A stretch of 16,887 nucleotides of DNA from an uncultured Atopostipes sp. (GTDB taxonomy: Bacteria; Bacillota; Bacilli; Lactobacillales; Carnobacteriaceae_A): the NCBI GenBank assembly GCA_910588235.1, contig CAJUOQ010000042.1, positions 1-16,887 on the forward strand. Direction: 5' to 3'. Shown here in pieces: positions 14,880-16,887 of this stretch (positions are counted from its first letter, which is position 1; each line of letters starts with the position of its first letter). The notes under the pieces are model-generated. The model was not told where the DNA came from. It ran no database searches and was given only the letters and a program-made list of their open reading frames with translations. A program made the position numbers and the translations under genes.

Positions 14880-16607
14880 ATGGGTGAGCGCGAAAGAATT
14901 TTAGAACTAGTTCGAGAAGGAGTTTTATCCGTTGATGAAGCCCTCGACTTACTTGAAAATGTAGCTAATAAAGAATCTAAAGAAACAGCAGAAAAAGAGT
15001 TCACTTCTGAAAAACCAGAAAAAGAAAAAACAGAGTCAACCGCTGAAAATGTAGAGCCAGAAATGGAAGAACCCCTTTTTGGTGAAGAAGAAACAGAGTC
15101 AGCAGAAGAAAATAATGACGAAGACATGAAACAATTCGAAGATGAACTAGAAGGTTTAGCAAATGAATTGAATCAATATTCTGTTGAGATTGACACCCTC
15201 AATGCAGAACTTACAGAGTTAAAAACAGAATTAACCGAAGTTGAAGAAGATCTCAATGAACGAAAAGAAACCTACAATGAAGATTATGAAGAAACGAAAA
15301 AAGAATTAGAAAATGAAGTCATCAATTTACAAAAAGAAATTGAACTCATCTCAGCCATGGAAGAAGTTGACAGTACTGCAGAAGTAAAAAGTTTAAACCA
15401 AGAATTGACGCAAACACTAGAAGAATTGAAAGCTCTAGAAAATGAAGCGACAACGGATCAAGAGATCAAAGAACTTGAAGGGCGAGCAGAAAAACTACGT
15501 GAAGAAGTAAATGAGTTAACAGAAGCTAAAAACAATCTTTTAAAAGAAGTTCATTCGATCAAAATGAAACAATGGACGACAAAAGCTAAACAAATGTCAG
15601 AGAATTTAGATATTCCTGAAGAATGGCGGACTGGTGCAAACAAAACGATCAATAAAGCGAGTGATATTTTTGGCGAAACCTCTAAAACAATCGGGGATGT
15701 TTTCCGCCAAACGGTCCGTACCACAAAAGATACATTAGAAAATATCGATTGGAAAGACTTGGATATTAATCTAAACTTCCCAAGAGAAGCAAAAGAAAAA
15801 TTTGAGCATGAATGGTTATTTGAAGACACGACAGCAACTATTTTGGACTTTAAAAATGCGAATGGCGATATTCAATTTAAACCAAGCATGAATGAAAATA
15901 TTAAAATCAATGCAAAAATTAAAATTTATGGCAATGTCGAAGAAGCTTCACCTTTGGACGCCTTTGAAGCTCGTAGTCTCATTAAAATCGATGAAGATAA
16001 ATTCACTTTCCATGTGCCAAATAAAAGCGTAGAAGCGAATATGATTATTTATTTACCCGAAAGAGAATATGACTATATCCGTTCAAATTCTTTCAATGGG
16101 GATGTCTCTTTCTACGAAATCAATGCACGTGATCTGTATGTCAAAGCGACAAATGGTGATATTTTACTCGATGATTTAGTCGCGACTATGCTAGAAGTTA
16201 AAGGGACAAATGGCAATATTACGTTGAAAAAGATCGACTTACGTGATTTATTAGTGAACACGGTTAATGGCGATATCCGAATTGTCGGTCATGTACAGAG
16301 TTCAGATGTCAGTACGACAAATGGCGATATTCGCTTTACCTTAAGTGGTGAAGAATTAATCCGTATCGCTGGCGGTTCGGTGAATGGAGACGTTAAAATT
16401 TCTTTACCAGAAAAAACAGGTCTAGAAATTGAAGCAAAATCAACATTTGGCAAAGTGAAAAGCCGTTTAACGAATATTGATTCATCGATTGGAAAAGAGA
16501 GAAAAGGCAACACGCATACTTTCCGCCGGATTGGAACGGGTGATATCTGTCGGGTGAATGTCCAAACGACGACCGGCAATATTTTATTAAAAGATACGGA
16601 TCAATAA
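14880..16607 (+). CDS. liaX: LiaX-like envelope-stress protein (SHOCT-like N-terminus, coiled coil, DUF4097 beta-solenoid)
   Basis: In Enterococcus faecalis LiaX is a surface-associated member of the LiaFSR response to daptomycin and antimicrobial peptides, with a C-terminal domain that restrains signalling. Here the 575-residue protein opens with a short helical module, GERERILELVREGVLSVDEA and LDLLENV (2-28), typical of LiaX-type proteins. A Glu/Thr-rich acidic segment (about 30-80) and a long coiled coil (about 80-235) follow. The C-terminal half (about 310-575) is a DUF4097-type repeat fold: NGD/NGN turns begin at Asn328, 406, 425, 444, 463, 481 and 502, the last six spaced 19, 19, 19, 18 and 21 residues. 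No signal peptide or membrane segment is seen, so any surface location would need another export route. The ATG at 14880 follows TAAGGAGG (14865-14872). The symbol rests on architecture plus the downstream PspC gene. Confidence 0.85.
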   Translation: MGERERILELVREGVLSVDEALDLLENVANKESKETAEKEFTSEKPEKEKTESTAENVEPEMEEPLFGEEETESAEENNDEDMKQFEDELEGLANELNQYSVEIDTLNAELTELKTELTEVEEDLNERKETYNEDYEETKKELENEVINLQKEIELISAMEEVDSTAEVKSLNQELTQTLEELKALENEATTDQEIKELEGRAEKLREEVNELTEAKNNLLKEVHSIKMKQWTTKAKQMSENLDIPEEWRTGANKTINKASDIFGETSKTIGDVFRQTVRTTKDTLENIDWKDLDINLNFPREAKEKFEHEWLFEDTTATILDFKNANGDIQFKPSMNENIKINAKIKIYGNVEEASPLDAFEARSLIKIDEDKFTFHVPNKSVEANMIIYLPEREYDYIRSNSFNGDVSFYEINARDLYVKATNGDILLDDLVATMLEVKGTNGNITLKKIDLRDLLVNTVNGDIRIVGHVQSSDVSTTNGDIRFTLSGEELIRIAGGSVNGDVKISLPEKTGLEIEAKSTFGKVKSRLTNIDSSIGKERKGNTHTFRRIGTGDICRVNVQTTTGNILLKDTDQ

Positions 16608-16634
16608 AAAAATAAAAGTAGAGGAGAATGTACA

Positions 16635-16817
16635 ATGAAACGCTTAACAAAGTCTTCCAAAGACAAAATGATTTCAGGTGTTTGTGGCGGAATAGCTGAA
16701 TATTTTGGAGTAGACCCCACACTTGTACGAATTGGTTATTTGATCTTTACATTTGCTGGAGTAGGTTCACCAATCCTGTTATACTTTATATTAGCGGTTA
16801 TTATGCCAGAAAATTAA
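16635..16817 (+). CDS. liaY: LiaY-like short PspC-domain membrane protein
   Basis: This 60-residue protein is almost entirely a PspC domain. It has a basic start (MKRLTKSSKDK), the conserved GVCGGIAEYFGVDPTLVRI motif (15-33) and a hydrophobic segment, GSPILLYFILAVIMP (44-58), plus a weaker one before it. In enterococci the gene after liaX is liaY, a small PspC protein that connects LiaX to membrane phospholipid remodelling. It starts 27 bases after liaX behind AGAGGAGAA (16620-16628) and is surely co-transcribed. The enterococcal operon continues with liaZ (phage-holin-type); the window ends before that could be seen. Confidence 0.88.
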   Translation: MKRLTKSSKDKMISGVCGGIAEYFGVDPTLVRIGYLIFTFAGVGSPILLYFILAVIMPEN

Positions 16818-16887
16818 TGAAAAAAGAATTTAAGAGGGTACCTCCAAAAGTTCTATGAAAAACAATGATAAAAAATAAGCTGTAAAG

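Noticed and set aside
1..16887. CRISPR array, tRNA, rRNA, toxin-antitoxin or prophage genes
   Set aside because: No regularly spaced repeats, cloverleaf-like sequence or recognisable genes of these kinds were seen on either strand.

Overview
The window reads as chromosomal core DNA from a low-GC Gram-positive bacterium of the order Lactobacillales (Enterococcus/Carnobacteriaceae-like). Evidence is the strong AAGGAGG ribosome binding sites, frequent TTG/GTG starts, LAAC-type lipoprotein, FtsEX with an NlpC/P60 hydrolase, and a liaX-liaY pair, which I know from enterococci. The family or genus cannot be fixed from the sequence alone. All genes lie on the + strand.

Layout. Positions 1-52 are the 3' tail of a group II intron: the end of domain V, then a domain VI hairpin with a bulged branch-point A. 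A gene-poor leader follows, carrying a promoter and a terminator-like hairpin. Positions 322-3190 hold ftsE, ftsX and a secreted coiled-coil NlpC/P60 peptidoglycan hydrolase, closed by a strong terminator. After a 250-base gap with a 10-codon leader-type ORF comes a MinJ-like polytopic PDZ protein (3514-4704), then the overlapping phosphate two-component pair phoP-phoR (4753-7244). Next is the phosphate regulon pstS-pstC-pstA-pstB-phoU (7360-11582), preceded by a PhoP-box-like repeat, with an internal terminator after pstS and a terminator after phoU. uvrA (11778-14612) is a separate unit with its own promoter, a LexA-like box and a terminator. The window ends with liaX-liaY, a cell-envelope stress module with a structured leader.

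How the genes work together. FtsEX is an ABC-type transmembrane switch that activates extracellular wall hydrolases, and the hydrolase just downstream is the obvious candidate partner. The PDZ protein sits where minJ sits in Bacillus, next to ftsEX. PhoR senses phosphate limitation with PhoU and the Pst transporter, and PhoP should drive pstS. LiaX/LiaY belong to the LiaFSR envelope-stress response.

The most notable observation is that PstS is circularly permuted: the half that is normally C-terminal comes first and the normally N-terminal half comes last, with the cut at the inter-lobe hinge and all recognisable phosphate-contact motifs kept. Other points for a second look are the leader hairpins of ftsE and liaX, a tandem AACTTCC-loop repeat upstream of liaX, the 10-codon ORF at 3429, and a Gly in place of the usual second catalytic His in the NlpC/P60 domain.
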